From NCBI GenBank assembly GCA_051873875.1, contig JBJEFI010000048.1:62001-126000 (forward strand): a stretch of DNA of 64,000 bases. The letters run 5' to 3'. Below, piece by piece: positions 26,101-34,971 of the stretch. The translations under genes were made by a program, and so were the position numbers. The notes below the pieces were generated by a model. It ran no database searches. It had not been told where the DNA came from and saw nothing but the letters and a program-made list of their open reading frames with translations. Position 1 is the first letter of the stretch. Each line of letters starts with the position of its first letter. Origin of the DNA: JBJEFI01 sp051873875 (GTDB lineage Bacteria > Bacillota > Bacilli > Bacillales > Bacillaceae_G).

Positions 26101-26689
26101 CATATAAAATATCTTCTACACGATTTAAATTATCTTGTGTTTCATTTAATTTTTGCTCTGCTTTACGCTTACGCGTTTTATACTTTAAAACACCTGCCGC
26201 TTCTTCGAAAATACTGCGACGTTCTTCAGCCTTACTACTTAATATTTCTTCTACTTTCCCTTGGCTAATAATAGAAAATGCTTCTTTTCCTAAACCAGAG
26301 TCCATAAATAACTCAACAATATCTTTTAAACGACAATGTTGTTTATTAATAAAAAATTCACTTTCACCCGAACGATACACTCGACGTGTCACACTGATTT
26401 CATTATATGCAAGAGGAAGTCTACCATCTTCATTATCGAGAGTTAACGTTACATCTGCTACGTTTAACGCTTTTCGACTATCACAGCCGGCAAAAATAAC
26501 ATCTTCCATCTTTCCACCACGCAACGACTTTGCAGATTGCTCCCCTAATACCCAACGTATCGCATCAATGATATTGCTTTTACCACTACCATTTGGCCCT
26601 ACAACTGCCGTTACACCTTGTTTAAACTCTAATGAAATTCGATCTGCAAAAGATTTAAACCCAACAATATCTAAACGCTTGAGATACAA
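23123..26689 (-). CDS. smc: Chromosome condensation/segregation protein SMC
   Basis: ATPase of the SMC-ScpAB condensin. 1188 residues from a TTG start (26687-26689) with AAGGAG eight bases upstream, matching the B. subtilis N-terminus; a longer reading runs into the terminator after rnc. Walker A GPNGSGKS (31-38), two long coiled coils flanking a hinge that begins near DFSGFYQGVREVL, C-terminal signature LSGGERALTA and Walker B PFCILDEVEAALDEANV. Between rnc and ftsY. Confidence 0.98.
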   Translation of the reverse strand: MYLKRLDIVGFKSFADRISLEFKQGVTAVVGPNGSGKSNIIDAIRWVLGEQSAKSLRGGKMEDVIFAGCDSRKALNVADVTLTLDNEDGRLPLAYNEISVTRRVYRSGESEFFINKQHCRLKDIVELFMDSGLGKEAFSIISQGKVEEILSSKAEERRSIFEEAAGVLKYKTRKRKAEQKLNETQDNLNRVEDILYELESQIEPLRMQSEIAKEYLEKKEELESVEGALIVYEIEELHEKWEHLSKEFEVHKQEEVTLTTALSKKESKVAQHRDEMVALDESISQLQEVLLVATKEIEKIDGQKQLIRERRNNSKKYFNQLQQQIAENTELKENAILSQQDEQQQLKQIKQQLKEVMTQLKEKEEFLASIGQNIEEALEALKSEYIERLNERASNRNEFNLLQQQADSDSQKSERLDLENDRYLSMRKELSATKEAMVDDVASVQKEVDRLSEEATKRTKHIAALKEMYREKEAQLYKAYHYVQKAQSRKEMLDAMQEDFSGFYQGVREVLKARETELEGIVGAVAELITVPQEIEVAIETALGAGMQHVVVENEQFASKAIGFLKRNQYGRATFLPRNIIKSRELPLDIFHRAKNNPGFIGIGSNLVQFEKANENIVKNLLGNIIVAKTLKDANAIAKDIAYRYRIVTLEGDVVNPGGSMTGGASKTSKSSLLSRQRELEELVEKLAYMQEKTKETEEEVSSIKKQISTEEGNVDALKGKFEQQRLHLQEKENGLQKIELELKSVNDRLSLYDFEMAGNLKESTRKQERMATLEREMESLTTTIDDLNKQIESLTKQKTQEHVSKEELSQQITALKVKVASQEQVIQNKEERIRSIKEEIQKYEQQITAAKEEISILHSNILNNDVSEESLQEEYDRKEGERRVTIELISTRREQRFSLGETLETIENELKETKRQHKYLFELLKEEEVKINRLDVELDNRLNHLRETYQLSFEAAKEKFFLSISIEEAKKRVKLIKRTIEELGTVNIGAIEEYERVKERHDFLASQQSDLTEAKETLYQVIGEMDEEMKKRFEYTFYAIKAEFKQVFTELFGGGRADLILVNPDDLLNTGVEIVAQPLGKKLQNLSLLSGGERALTAIALLFAILRVRPVPFCILDEVEAALDEANVVRYANYLKKFSNETQFIVITHRKGTMEECDLLYGVTMQESGVSKIVSVRLDEVTDKVVN

Positions 26690-26714
26690 ACTATCCTCTC
26701 CTTCTAAATAAAAT

Positions 26715-26740
26715 ACAAACAAACCCCCTTTTTAGGGGGA
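26715..26740 (-). terminator. Possible terminator between rnc and smc
   Basis: CCCCCT / AGGGGG around AAAA, followed by TTTGTTTGTATTTT. The stem is short but GC-pure; it may only attenuate, since smc begins 25 nt later. Confidence 0.6.
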
Positions 26741-26745
26741 AATGT

Positions 26746-27486
26746 TTACTCGTTTTCTTTTAATTTCGTTAATGCTTCTTGTGCTGCATGTTGCTCCGCT
26801 TCTTTTTTCGACTTACCAGCACCTAAACCGAGTTCTAAACCATTTAACGTTACACGTGAAACAAACTCACGATTATGGGCAGGTCCACGCTCATGTAAAA
26901 TTTTATATTCAATATTTCCACTACCATCACGTTGAATCAACTCTTGTAATTGACTCTTATAGTCCATAACATGAGAAAATTCGCCTTTATTAATTTTAGG
27001 ATAGACGATTGTTTCTAAAAATAAGCATACTGCCGCTAACCCTTGCTCTAAATATAGAGCCCCAATAAACGCTTCAAAAACATCCGCTAATAATGCAGGT
27101 CGCTCACGTCCACCTGTCATTTCTTCTCCTTTTCCTAACAATACTAACTCGCCAAAGTTCATCTCGTTAGCAAAGCGTACAAGTGATGGTTCACAAACGA
27201 TAGCTGCACGCATTTTTGTTAGTTCTCCCTCACTCATTGTCGGATACTTTTGAAACAAATATTGAGAAATGGTCAGTTCTAATACTGCATCTCCTAAAAA
27301 TTCCAAACGTTCATTATCCTCATAAGGGCGCTTACGGTGTTCATTCACATAAGAGGAGTGTGTAAACGCTTGAATTAATAACTTTTGATTTTGAAAGTGA
27401 ATACCCATTTTCTTTTGAAACTTATTAAATGATTCGCGTATATGATAATCATATTTTCTTTCGCGATTTTTTCGATTATTTGACAT
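26746..27486 (-). CDS. rnc: Ribonuclease III
   Basis: Cleaves double-stranded RNA in rRNA and 4.5S RNA maturation. 246 residues. Signature ERLEFLGDAV (59-68) and DVFEAFIGA give the catalytic acids; a dsRBD (about 170-242) contains GLELGLGAGKSKKEAEQHAA. ATG start with GGGAGG. After acpP and its terminator. Confidence 0.97.
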   Translation of the reverse strand: MSNNRKNRERKYDYHIRESFNKFQKKMGIHFQNQKLLIQAFTHSSYVNEHRKRPYEDNERLEFLGDAVLELTISQYLFQKYPTMSEGELTKMRAAIVCEPSLVRFANEMNFGELVLLGKGEEMTGGRERPALLADVFEAFIGALYLEQGLAAVCLFLETIVYPKINKGEFSHVMDYKSQLQELIQRDGSGNIEYKILHERGPAHNREFVSRVTLNGLELGLGAGKSKKEAEQHAAQEALTKLKENE

Positions 27487-27532
27487 AAGAACCTCCCATC
27501 ATACACCTGATAAAACATATTGTTTATAAAAC

Positions 27533-27563
27533 AGAAAAGAGGAGAAGCCCAAATAGGCTCTCC
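27533..27563 (-). terminator. Terminator after acpP
   Basis: GGAG-AGCC pairs with GGCT-(T)-CTCC around a short loop, followed by TCTTTTCTG on the minus strand. Confidence 0.7.
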
Positions 27564-27571
27564 AACTATGA

Positions 27572-27811
27572 TTAAAGACGCTTTTGAATAAACTCCACAG
27601 CATCACCAATTGTTTGAATCTTTTCTGCTTCTTCATCAGAGATTTCTGTTTCAAACTCATCCTCTAATTGCATCACTAATTCAACTACGTCTAGAGAATC
27701 AGCACCTAAATCTTCCTTGAAGCGTGCTTCAGCTTTGATTTCTGATTCATCTACACCTAATCGATCAACGATAACTTTTGTAATACGTTCTAAAACATCT
27801 ACGTTTGCCAT
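27572..27811 (-). CDS. acpP: Acyl carrier protein
   Basis: Carries growing acyl chains on a 4'-phosphopantetheine arm. 79 residues, acidic; attachment Ser39 in GADSLDVVE. ATG start with a GGGAGGTG SD. A TATAAT (27833-27838) without a convincing -35 lies in the 75-nt gap after fabG, so an own promoter is possible. Confidence 0.98.
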   Translation of the reverse strand: MANVDVLERITKVIVDRLGVDESEIKAEARFKEDLGADSLDVVELVMQLEDEFETEISDEEAEKIQTIGDAVEFIQKRL

Positions 27812-27886
27812 TCTTTTTCACCTCCCTCAAATATTATAGTAAAAACACAATGAAAAAACTAGCTAAACTTTGAGAAAATATTGAAA

Positions 27887-28627
27887 TTACATTGCCATTC
27901 CGCCATCAACTTGAAGGACTTGACCCGTAATATAATTACTTTGGTCACTTGCTAAAAAGATAACTGCATGGGCAATATCTTCTGCTTCTCCAAATTTTCC
28001 TAGTGGAATTAATTTTTTCATTTCCTCTTTTATGTTCTCAGATAATTCATGTGTCATATCTGTCACTATAAATCCTGGAGCAACCCCATTTACTTGAATA
28101 TTACGTGGTGCTAATTCACGAGCTGTTGATTTTGTCAGCCCTATTACACCAGCTTTTGCAGATACATAGTTTGCTTGGCCAGCGTTCCCCATAATACCTA
28201 CTACAGAGGAAATATTAATTATCTTTCCTTTTCGTTGACGCATCATCGGACGTGATACAGCTTTTGTACATAAAAACACACCTTTTAAATTTGTGTTAAT
28301 GACATCGTCCCACTCATCTTCCTTCATTCGCATTAGTAAGTTATCACGCGTAATGCCGGCATTATTTACTAAAATATCAATAGAACCAAATTGTTCAATT
28401 GTTGCTTTTACTAAGGCTGATACTTCTTCAGAATTAGCTACATTGGCTTTATAAGCGATGGCTTCCCCACCAAATCCTTTAATTGTATCTACTACTTCGT
28501 TAGCGGCTTTTTCATTTCCTGCGTAGTTAACAACAACTTTTGCGCCATTTTTCGCTAAAGCAATAGCGGTAGCACGACCAATCCCGCGCGATGCACCCGT
28601 TACAAGTGCTACATCTCCATTTAACAT
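27887..28627 (-). CDS. fabG: 3-oxoacyl-ACP reductase FabG
   Basis: NADPH-dependent first reduction in each elongation round of fatty acid synthesis. 246 residues, classical short-chain dehydrogenase: GASRGIG (11-17) binds the cofactor; the catalytic residues are Ser141, Tyr154 and Lys158 (NYVSAK). The start overlaps the end of fabD by seven bases. Confidence 0.97.
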   Translation of the reverse strand: MLNGDVALVTGASRGIGRATAIALAKNGAKVVVNYAGNEKAANEVVDTIKGFGGEAIAYKANVANSEEVSALVKATIEQFGSIDILVNNAGITRDNLLMRMKEDEWDDVINTNLKGVFLCTKAVSRPMMRQRKGKIINISSVVGIMGNAGQANYVSAKAGVIGLTKSTARELAPRNIQVNGVAPGFIVTDMTHELSENIKEEMKKLIPLGKFGEAEDIAHAVIFLASDQSNYITGQVLQVDGGMAM

Positions 28628-29568
28628 ACCTCTTCCTCCTTATATGCAGTTAAAAATTGTTCCAATGATTGTTGATTAGAAACGGAATATACTTTTACAT
28701 TTCGATTAATTTGTTTCACCAGTCCGGTCAACACACTTCCAGATCCTACCTCAACAAACGTTGTTACGCCTTGTTCGATCATATATTCAATACTTTCATA
28801 CCATCTAACTGGCGAATATAATTGTTTGACAAGGTTATCTTTTAACGACTCATGTTCCATTTCTTTTGCATAAACATTTGATACAATTTTGGAATGAGGA
28901 ATGTTGAAAGAAATCTTTTCTAACGTATTTTTTAGTTCCTCTGCTGCTGGTTTCATTAATTCAGAATGGAAAGGACCACTTACGCGAAGCATAACCGCAC
29001 GTTTTGCCCCTTGTTCTTTGGCTCGTTTTGCCGCTTCTTCTACGCCTGCTTTCGTTCCTGAAATAACAATTTGATTTTTGCTATTTAAATTAGCTAGTCC
29101 AACCGAAGAAACTTGTTCACTTACCTCAGCAACAATTTGTTCTAATTTTTCTTTCTCCATACCTAATATTGCGGCCATTGCCCCTTCTCCTGCTGGGACT
29201 GCTTCGTCCATTAGTAAGCCACGCTTATGAACAGCCTTCACACCTTCTTCAATCGACATTACACCGCTTGCTACCAGTGCCGTGTACTCTCCTAAACTAT
29301 GACCTGCTACATAATCAGGAACAATGCCCTTATCTTGTAATTGAAGATACATACTATAGCTTGTAGCTAATAAAGCAGGTTGTGCATAATAGGTCAACGT
29401 CAATGTCTCTATAGGACCTTCTAATATGTATGAGGATAATTCACATCCTACCCATTCATCTAAATTAGTAAATAGTTCTTTTATCCTCTCATCATTTTCA
29501 TAAAAGTCTTTTCCCATTCCAACAGCTTGTGAGCCTTGACCAGGAAATATAAAGGCTAGTTTCCCCAT
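28621..29568 (-). CDS. fabD: Malonyl-CoA:ACP transacylase FabD
   Basis: Loads malonyl units onto ACP for elongation. 315 residues. FPGQGSQ near the N-terminus; nucleophile Ser91 in GHSLGEYTALVASG; His in SGPFHSELM; GSGSVLTGL near the end. ATG start; fifteen bases after plsX. Part of fapR-plsX-fabD-fabG. Confidence 0.97.
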   Translation of the reverse strand: MGKLAFIFPGQGSQAVGMGKDFYENDERIKELFTNLDEWVGCELSSYILEGPIETLTLTYYAQPALLATSYSMYLQLQDKGIVPDYVAGHSLGEYTALVASGVMSIEEGVKAVHKRGLLMDEAVPAGEGAMAAILGMEKEKLEQIVAEVSEQVSSVGLANLNSKNQIVISGTKAGVEEAAKRAKEQGAKRAVMLRVSGPFHSELMKPAAEELKNTLEKISFNIPHSKIVSNVYAKEMEHESLKDNLVKQLYSPVRWYESIEYMIEQGVTTFVEVGSGSVLTGLVKQINRNVKVYSVSNQQSLEQFLTAYKEEEVC

Positions 29569-29582
29569 TATCTTACACCCCT

Positions 29583-30581
29583 CTATTCTTTCGTTTCTTC
29601 TCTCTCTTCAACATATTGACGAATCGTTCCTGTCACGTCTTTAATAACCATTTCTCTTGCTTGACGAATGGCACTACAGAAAGAACGTGCATCGGATGAT
29701 CCGTGTGCTTTAATTACTGGTGCGTTTAATCCAATTAAACCTGCACCACCATATTCTTTATAATCCATTTTATCTTTTAATCCATATAAAGCAGGTTTTA
29801 ACAATACAGCCCCTACCTTCGTTCTAAGTGAACTTGTTAATTCCTTCTTCAACATTGTGAAAATAGAAAGGGCTGTTCCTTCCATTGCCTTTAATGCAAT
29901 GTTTCCGGATAAACCATCTGCTACTACTACATCTGCCACACCGCTAATTAAATCCCTTGATTCAATGTTTCCAATAAAATTAATCGGTGCTTCTTTTAAT
30001 AAACCGTATGTCTCTTTTAACACATCAGTTCCTTTTTTGTCTTCTGTTCCAACATTTAATAAACCAACTCGTGGATTTGAAATACCTCGAACTTTCTCAC
30101 AATAAACAGAACCCATAATCGCATATTGAAGTAAATGAGATGCTTTTGCATCAATATTCGCTCCAATATCTAGCATAATAAATCCTTTACCATCTATAGT
30201 TGGCATTGTTGAACATAATGCTGGACGTTCAATCCCTTTGATACGACCTACATGTAATAAACCTGTAGTCATTAAAGCCCCTGTATTACCAGCTGAGATA
30301 CAAGCATCTGCTCGTCCTTCTTTTACTTCACGAGCTATTAAAACCATCGAAGCATTTTTCTTTCGACGCACTGCTCTTACTGGTTCATCTTCGCCTTCAA
30401 TCACTTCATCTGTATGTATAATTGTAATGCGCTCTTCATTCGTTAAATGCTGACGAATTTTCTCTTCATTTCCTACTAATGTAATCTCTAAATCGCTATA
30501 TAAACGAATGGCTTCTTGTGCACCTAAAATAATTTCCTTTGGTGCATGATCGCCACCCATTGCATCAATTGCTAATTTCAT
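29583..30581 (-). CDS. plsX: Phosphate acyltransferase PlsX
   Basis: Makes acyl-phosphate from acyl-ACP for PlsY, the entry to phosphatidic acid synthesis. 332 residues; starts MKLAIDAMGGDHAPKE, the PlsX signature, with later blocks ISAGNTGALMTTG and DIGANIDAKASHLLQ. Co-transcribed with fapR 21 nt upstream, so likely under FapR control. Confidence 0.97.
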   Translation of the reverse strand: MKLAIDAMGGDHAPKEIILGAQEAIRLYSDLEITLVGNEEKIRQHLTNEERITIIHTDEVIEGEDEPVRAVRRKKNASMVLIAREVKEGRADACISAGNTGALMTTGLLHVGRIKGIERPALCSTMPTIDGKGFIMLDIGANIDAKASHLLQYAIMGSVYCEKVRGISNPRVGLLNVGTEDKKGTDVLKETYGLLKEAPINFIGNIESRDLISGVADVVVADGLSGNIALKAMEGTALSIFTMLKKELTSSLRTKVGAVLLKPALYGLKDKMDYKEYGGAGLIGLNAPVIKAHGSSDARSFCSAIRQAREMVIKDVTGTIRQYVEEREETKE

Positions 30582-30602
30582 ACTATATTCCCTGCCTCAT
30601 TT

Positions 30603-31166
30603 TTAGTTTTTTGAACGGTACATTTCAAATATCCCTTGAAATACTAACTCGTTTCCAACATAACTATTAACAGTAATCACTGTTCTATCTTTATCTGCGG
30701 CATGTTCTGTTACCTTTGCCTTCGCTACTACGCGTTCATTCAAATGTACTTGTCGTTTGAATGAAACAGAAGCATTTGCAGTTAATACAAGCTCTGCATT
30801 AACAATTGCCACTGCTAATGAATTCGCTTGGGCAAATAAATGATGTCCACGTGCAATTGAATTTCGCGTAAAGACATGTTCTTCACGTACATCAAAAATA
30901 GATATTCCACCCTCATCTGGTTCAAGGTGAATCACTTCACCAATGACATCTTCAATTGATAAGGAACGAACTTGCTCTTGTAAATTTTGAACGGCTACCC
31001 CTTTTATTCTCTCCCTTAATTCAGGAATTGATAATTCTAGCCGATCTAAACGTATTGTTTGAATGCTTACGGAAAATTTAGACGCTAACTCCTCATCCGT
31101 AATAAAAGGGTTACGTTCGATTGTTTCTCGCAATAAACGCTGTCTTTCTTTCTTGTTGCGTTTCAT
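30603..31166 (-). CDS. fapR: Fatty acid and phospholipid biosynthesis repressor FapR
   Basis: Represses the fap regulon; malonyl-CoA is the inducer. 187 residues from the ATG at 31164-31166 (MKRNKKERQRLL) with GGAGTG eight bases upstream. N-terminal HTH (ITDEELASKFSVSIQTIRLD), then a hot-dog domain that binds malonyl-CoA (NSIARGHHLFAQANSLAVA). An operator matching the FapR consensus lies between its promoter and start codon, indicating autoregulation. Confidence 0.97.
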   Translation of the reverse strand: MKRNKKERQRLLRETIERNPFITDEELASKFSVSIQTIRLDRLELSIPELRERIKGVAVQNLQEQVRSLSIEDVIGEVIHLEPDEGGISIFDVREEHVFTRNSIARGHHLFAQANSLAVAIVNAELVLTANASVSFKRQVHLNERVVAKAKVTEHAADKDRTVITVNSYVGNELVFQGIFEMYRSKN

Positions 31167-31181
31167 ATTAAACACACTCCA

Positions 31182-31200
31182 TTTTATTACTAGGTCCTAA
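31182..31200 (-). promoter_or_regulatory. FapR operator
   Basis: TTAGGACCTAGTAATAAAA read on the minus strand agrees with the known FapR consensus (TTAGTACCTAGTCTTAATT type) at most positions. It sits immediately downstream of the -10 box, covering the transcription start. Confidence 0.8.
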
Positions 31201-31204
31201 TAGT

Positions 31205-31233
31205 AGTATATATACAATAAACACAGATTGCAA
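31205..31233 (-). promoter_or_regulatory. Sigma-A promoter for the fapR-plsX-fabDG operon
   Basis: TTGCAA (31228-31233), 17 bp, TATACT (31205-31210), directly upstream of the FapR operator. Confidence 0.75.
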
Positions 31234-31268
31234 TAAAGAATTTTATAATTATCTATTGACCATGCTCA

Positions 31269-33314
31269 TTAATCGATTTTTTCGCCTTGTAAAACACCGC
31301 TTTCTTCTAGAAATTCTCGCATCAACTTATATTGTTCATCTTCCCAAAAAACATGGGAAGCAATAAGCTGTGCGGCATCTTGACGGGCTGTTTCTAAAAT
31401 TCGAAAATCATGAATCATATCTCCTACTTTAAATTCAGGGACCCCACTCTGTTTACTTCCAAAAAAATCACCTGGTCCACGTAGTTCTAAATCTTTTTCT
31501 GACAAAACAAATCCATCATTCGTTTCTGTCATAATTTTCATCCGTTCTTTCCCATCTTCCGATTTAGGATCTGCTAATAAGATACAATAAGATTGTTCGC
31601 TTCCTCGTCCAACCCGTCCTCGTAGCTGATGAAGCTGGGAAAGTCCAAATCGTTCTGCATCATAAATAATCATTAATGTTGCATTTGGTACATTCACCCC
31701 AACTTCTACAACTGTAGTCGAAACCAATAACTGTACCTGATTATCGCTAAATGCTCTCATCACCTCTTCTTTTTCTTGAAAAGATAAACGACCATGCATT
31801 AAGCCAACAGAAAAGCGATTTTGAAAATAAAAAGATAATTGACTATGGACATCAATTGCATTTTGTACATCTAATTTATCTGATTCCTCAATAAGAGGAC
31901 AAATAACATAGGCTTGTCTGCCTTTTTTTAATTCTTTTTCGATGAATGTATAAACACGCTCCATCATTGAGGGCTTTGCCCAATATGTTTCAATTTCTTT
32001 TCGTCCAGCTGGCAATTCATCAATAATCGAAACATCCATTTCACCAAAAGCGGTAATAGCTAACGTTCTCGGAATTGGTGTAGCTGTCATAAATAACACA
32101 TCTGGATTTTGCCCTTTTTCTCTTAAAATTCGTCGCTGCCTTACCCCAAATCGATGTTGTTCATCCGTTATAACTAAACCAAGATTATGATAATTCACTT
32201 CTTCTTGAATTAAGGCGTGGGTTCCAATTAATACATTAATTTCACCATTTTTTAATTGTTCTAGAAGTTCACGACGACGAGCACCTTTTACTGAACTTGT
32301 TAATAGCTGTACAGATAGTCCAAAAGGAGTCACTAAGGAAGAAAGAGATTGGAAATGTTGCTCAGCTAAAATTTCAGTTGGAACCATTAACGCACCTTGA
32401 TTTCCACTTAAAAAGTTAGCATATAGCCCAATGGCAGCAACAACTGTCTTCCCACTTCCTACATCACCTTGAAGCAAACGATTCATTCGATAAATACTTT
32501 TTAAATCAGCAGTAATCTCTTTCACTACACGATGTTGCGCATTTGTTAAAGGAAACGGCAACTGTTCAATGAAATGAGCTAGCGCTTGCTCATCATACAC
32601 TTTACTAACACCTTGGCTATGTTCTCGATTCATTTTACGTAATGCCTGCATTCTTAATTGGAATAGTAAAAACTCCTCATAAGCCATTCGTCGCCTTGCT
32701 TGTTTCAAGCTTTCTGCTCTTCCTGGGTTGTGCAAGGCGTAAATAGCCTCTTTCCGACCAATTAACTTATATCGTTGTCTAATGCCCTCTGGAAGTGGGT
32801 CTTCTATTTTATCCCCATAATCCTTTAAGGCACGTTCAACAAACCGTCGCATTCCTTTTGTTGTTACTTTTCCTTTAACAGAATAAACAGCCTCCACCTC
32901 TCTATTCTGTTCTCGTTGACCGAATTTCAATTGAGAAGCAGTAATCGTCTGACGGTGGCTATCCCATTTTCCACTTACTGTTACACATTCATTTAATGTT
33001 AATTTACTTTTATGATAGTGTTGATTAAATAAGGAAACAGTAATTAAATATTTACCAACCAATAAACGAAAGGTTAACCGAGAACGATTTTTCCCGTAAA
33101 AATTAACAATGGGTAAACTATGTACCGTTCCCTCTATCGTAATTTTCTCTTCATGCTTTACTTCAGCTAAGTCACGTAATGAATAATCTTCATAGCGGAA
33201 AGGAAAATTCATCAATAAATCGTGGACGGTTATAATTCCCATTTCTTTTAATTGTTGAGCAGATTCCTCACCAATTCCTTTGATACTTTTTACATCACTT
33301 TTTAAAATTTCCAC
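31269..33314 (-). CDS. recG: ATP-dependent DNA helicase RecG
   Basis: Remodels stalled forks and branched DNA. 681 residues. N-terminal wedge/OB region; Walker A GDVGSGKT (283-290); Walker B as DEQH (ITDEQHRFGVRQR); the helicase C domain has QLRGRVGRG. It starts at GTG two bases after the sdaAA stop, with no SD that I can see, suggesting coupled translation. Confidence 0.97.
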   Translation of the reverse strand: MEILKSDVKSIKGIGEESAQQLKEMGIITVHDLLMNFPFRYEDYSLRDLAEVKHEEKITIEGTVHSLPIVNFYGKNRSRLTFRLLVGKYLITVSLFNQHYHKSKLTLNECVTVSGKWDSHRQTITASQLKFGQREQNREVEAVYSVKGKVTTKGMRRFVERALKDYGDKIEDPLPEGIRQRYKLIGRKEAIYALHNPGRAESLKQARRRMAYEEFLLFQLRMQALRKMNREHSQGVSKVYDEQALAHFIEQLPFPLTNAQHRVVKEITADLKSIYRMNRLLQGDVGSGKTVVAAIGLYANFLSGNQGALMVPTEILAEQHFQSLSSLVTPFGLSVQLLTSSVKGARRRELLEQLKNGEINVLIGTHALIQEEVNYHNLGLVITDEQHRFGVRQRRILREKGQNPDVLFMTATPIPRTLAITAFGEMDVSIIDELPAGRKEIETYWAKPSMMERVYTFIEKELKKGRQAYVICPLIEESDKLDVQNAIDVHSQLSFYFQNRFSVGLMHGRLSFQEKEEVMRAFSDNQVQLLVSTTVVEVGVNVPNATLMIIYDAERFGLSQLHQLRGRVGRGSEQSYCILLADPKSEDGKERMKIMTETNDGFVLSEKDLELRGPGDFFGSKQSGVPEFKVGDMIHDFRILETARQDAAQLIASHVFWEDEQYKLMREFLEESGVLQGEKID

Positions 33315-33316
33315 TT

Positions 33317-34195
33317 TTACATGGGCGACGATCCAAATATTTTTTTCGCTAAAGAACGTCCTGTTGGCGTCGCCGCTAACCCTCCTTGAGCAGTTTCCTT
33401 TAACGATACTGGCATTGTTTGACCAATTGTGTACATGGCATGAATCACTTCATCACATGGGATAACACTCTCAATCCCTGCTAATGCCATATCAGAAGCC
33501 ATCATGGCTACACTCGCTCCCATTGCATTTCGCTTAACACAGGGAACCTCTACTAATCCAGCAACTGGATCACAGACTAGTCCTAGCATATTTTTTAACG
33601 TAATCGCCATGGCTGCTGCTGCTTGTTTCGGCGTTCCACCTGCCATCTCTACAATCGAAGCTGCCGCCATTCCAGCAGCTGAACCTACTTCTGCCTGACA
33701 TCCCCCTGTAGCACCTGAAATAAACGCGTTATTGGCAACAACCATCCCAAAGGCTCCCGCTGTAAATAAATACTCAATCATTTCCTCTCGAGTTGGGGTT
33801 AATACTTCTTTTACAGCAAATAAAGTCCCTGGTACGACACCAGCCGAACCTGCTGTTGGTGTTGCGCAAATAACCCCCATCGCTGCATTCACTTCATTTG
33901 TAGCCATTGCCTTACTAACTGCATCTAATAACACTGGACCAGATAATGTTTTTCCACGTTGAATATAGGTCATTAACTTAACAGAATCCCCACCAGTTAA
34001 ACCAGATTGAGATTTTACGCCAACTAATCCTCGTTCAACGGCTTTTTCCATTACTACCAAATTACTCTCCATCTTTTTTATTACTTCTTCCCTTGAGCAC
34101 TTTGTGATCTCCATCTCCTGCTCAATCATAATATGAGCAATTTTACAGTTTTTCTCTTCTGCCAATGCTACAAGTTCCGCTACATTTCGAAACAT
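33317..34195 (-). CDS. sdaAA: L-serine dehydratase, iron-sulfur alpha subunit
   Basis: Deaminates L-serine to pyruvate with an oxygen-labile [4Fe-4S] cluster. 292 residues. Conserved cysteines in VICATPTAGSAG, GATGGCQAEVGS and CDPVAGLVEVPC. ATG start with AAAGGGG close by. Two-subunit form with sdaAB, 27 nt upstream. Confidence 0.95.
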   Translation of the reverse strand: MFRNVAELVALAEEKNCKIAHIMIEQEMEITKCSREEVIKKMESNLVVMEKAVERGLVGVKSQSGLTGGDSVKLMTYIQRGKTLSGPVLLDAVSKAMATNEVNAAMGVICATPTAGSAGVVPGTLFAVKEVLTPTREEMIEYLFTAGAFGMVVANNAFISGATGGCQAEVGSAAGMAAASIVEMAGGTPKQAAAAMAITLKNMLGLVCDPVAGLVEVPCVKRNAMGASVAMMASDMALAGIESVIPCDEVIHAMYTIGQTMPVSLKETAQGGLAATPTGRSLAKKIFGSSPM

Positions 34196-34222
34196 ACCCC
34201 TTTGTCCCCCTACTAATCAAAA

Positions 34223-34885
34223 CTAATCAATCATTGTAATTACTTGATCAATTCCATCAATTTCTTTCAATACTTCGATCACATGATCATCTACAACCGA
34301 ATCCGTTTCAATAATCATCAAGGCCATTTGCCCCTTTTCTTTTCGAGAAACTTCCATATGACCAATATTTATCTTTTCTTTACTTAAAACATTCGTCACA
34401 TTCGCAATTGCTCCAAAGCGATCTTCATGCACAACAAGAATTGCTGGATGTATACCCGATAACTTTAATTTAAAACCATTTAACTCAATAATTTCAATTT
34501 TTCCTCCACCGATTGAAATCCCCATCACTTCAATTCGGTCAGATTCATCTGTCATCACAATTTTTGTTGTATTTGGATGTTCTGGTATTGCTTCTTCTTC
34601 ATGAAAATGAACGCTAATTCCTTTTTCTTCTGCTAATTTTAAAGCATTTGGAATACGCTCATCAAATGTATCAAAATCAAGAATGCCACCAATAATAGCC
34701 ACATCTGTTCCATGTCCACGATAGGTACTTGCAAAAGAACCATATAAATACACATCTATTGTTTTAGGTTCTTTTCTAAACAATGTCCTCGCCATTCTGC
34801 CAATTCGAGCAGCGCCTGCTGTATGAGAGCTAGACGGACCAATCATAATAGGTCCAATAATATCAAACACACTTTTATACTTCAT
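34223..34885 (-). CDS. sdaAB: L-serine dehydratase, iron-sulfur beta subunit
   Basis: Partner of SdaAA. 220 residues from the ATG at 34883-34885 (MKYKSVFDIIGPIMIG), SD GGAGG; this is the B. subtilis length. IGPSSSHTAGAARIG is the family signature, and a C-terminal ACT domain (about 148-220) may sense amino acids. After fakA's terminator. Confidence 0.95.
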   Translation of the reverse strand: MKYKSVFDIIGPIMIGPSSSHTAGAARIGRMARTLFRKEPKTIDVYLYGSFASTYRGHGTDVAIIGGILDFDTFDERIPNALKLAEEKGISVHFHEEEAIPEHPNTTKIVMTDESDRIEVMGISIGGGKIEIIELNGFKLKLSGIHPAILVVHEDRFGAIANVTNVLSKEKINIGHMEVSRKEKGQMALMIIETDSVVDDHVIEVLKEIDGIDQVITMID

Positions 34886-34921
34886 ACTTACCTCCACATA
34901 TATTCTTAATATATTCATAAA

Positions 34922-34957
34922 TATGAAAATAGAAGGGTATAGTATACCCTTCTATTT
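34922..34957 (-). terminator. Terminator after fakA
   Basis: A near-perfect inverted repeat of 15 bp arms (AAATAGAAGGGTATA / TATACCCTTCTATTT) with a single central base. The tail (TCATATTTATG) is only moderately T-rich. Confidence 0.7.
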
Positions 34958-34971
34958 CATCGTATCATATT

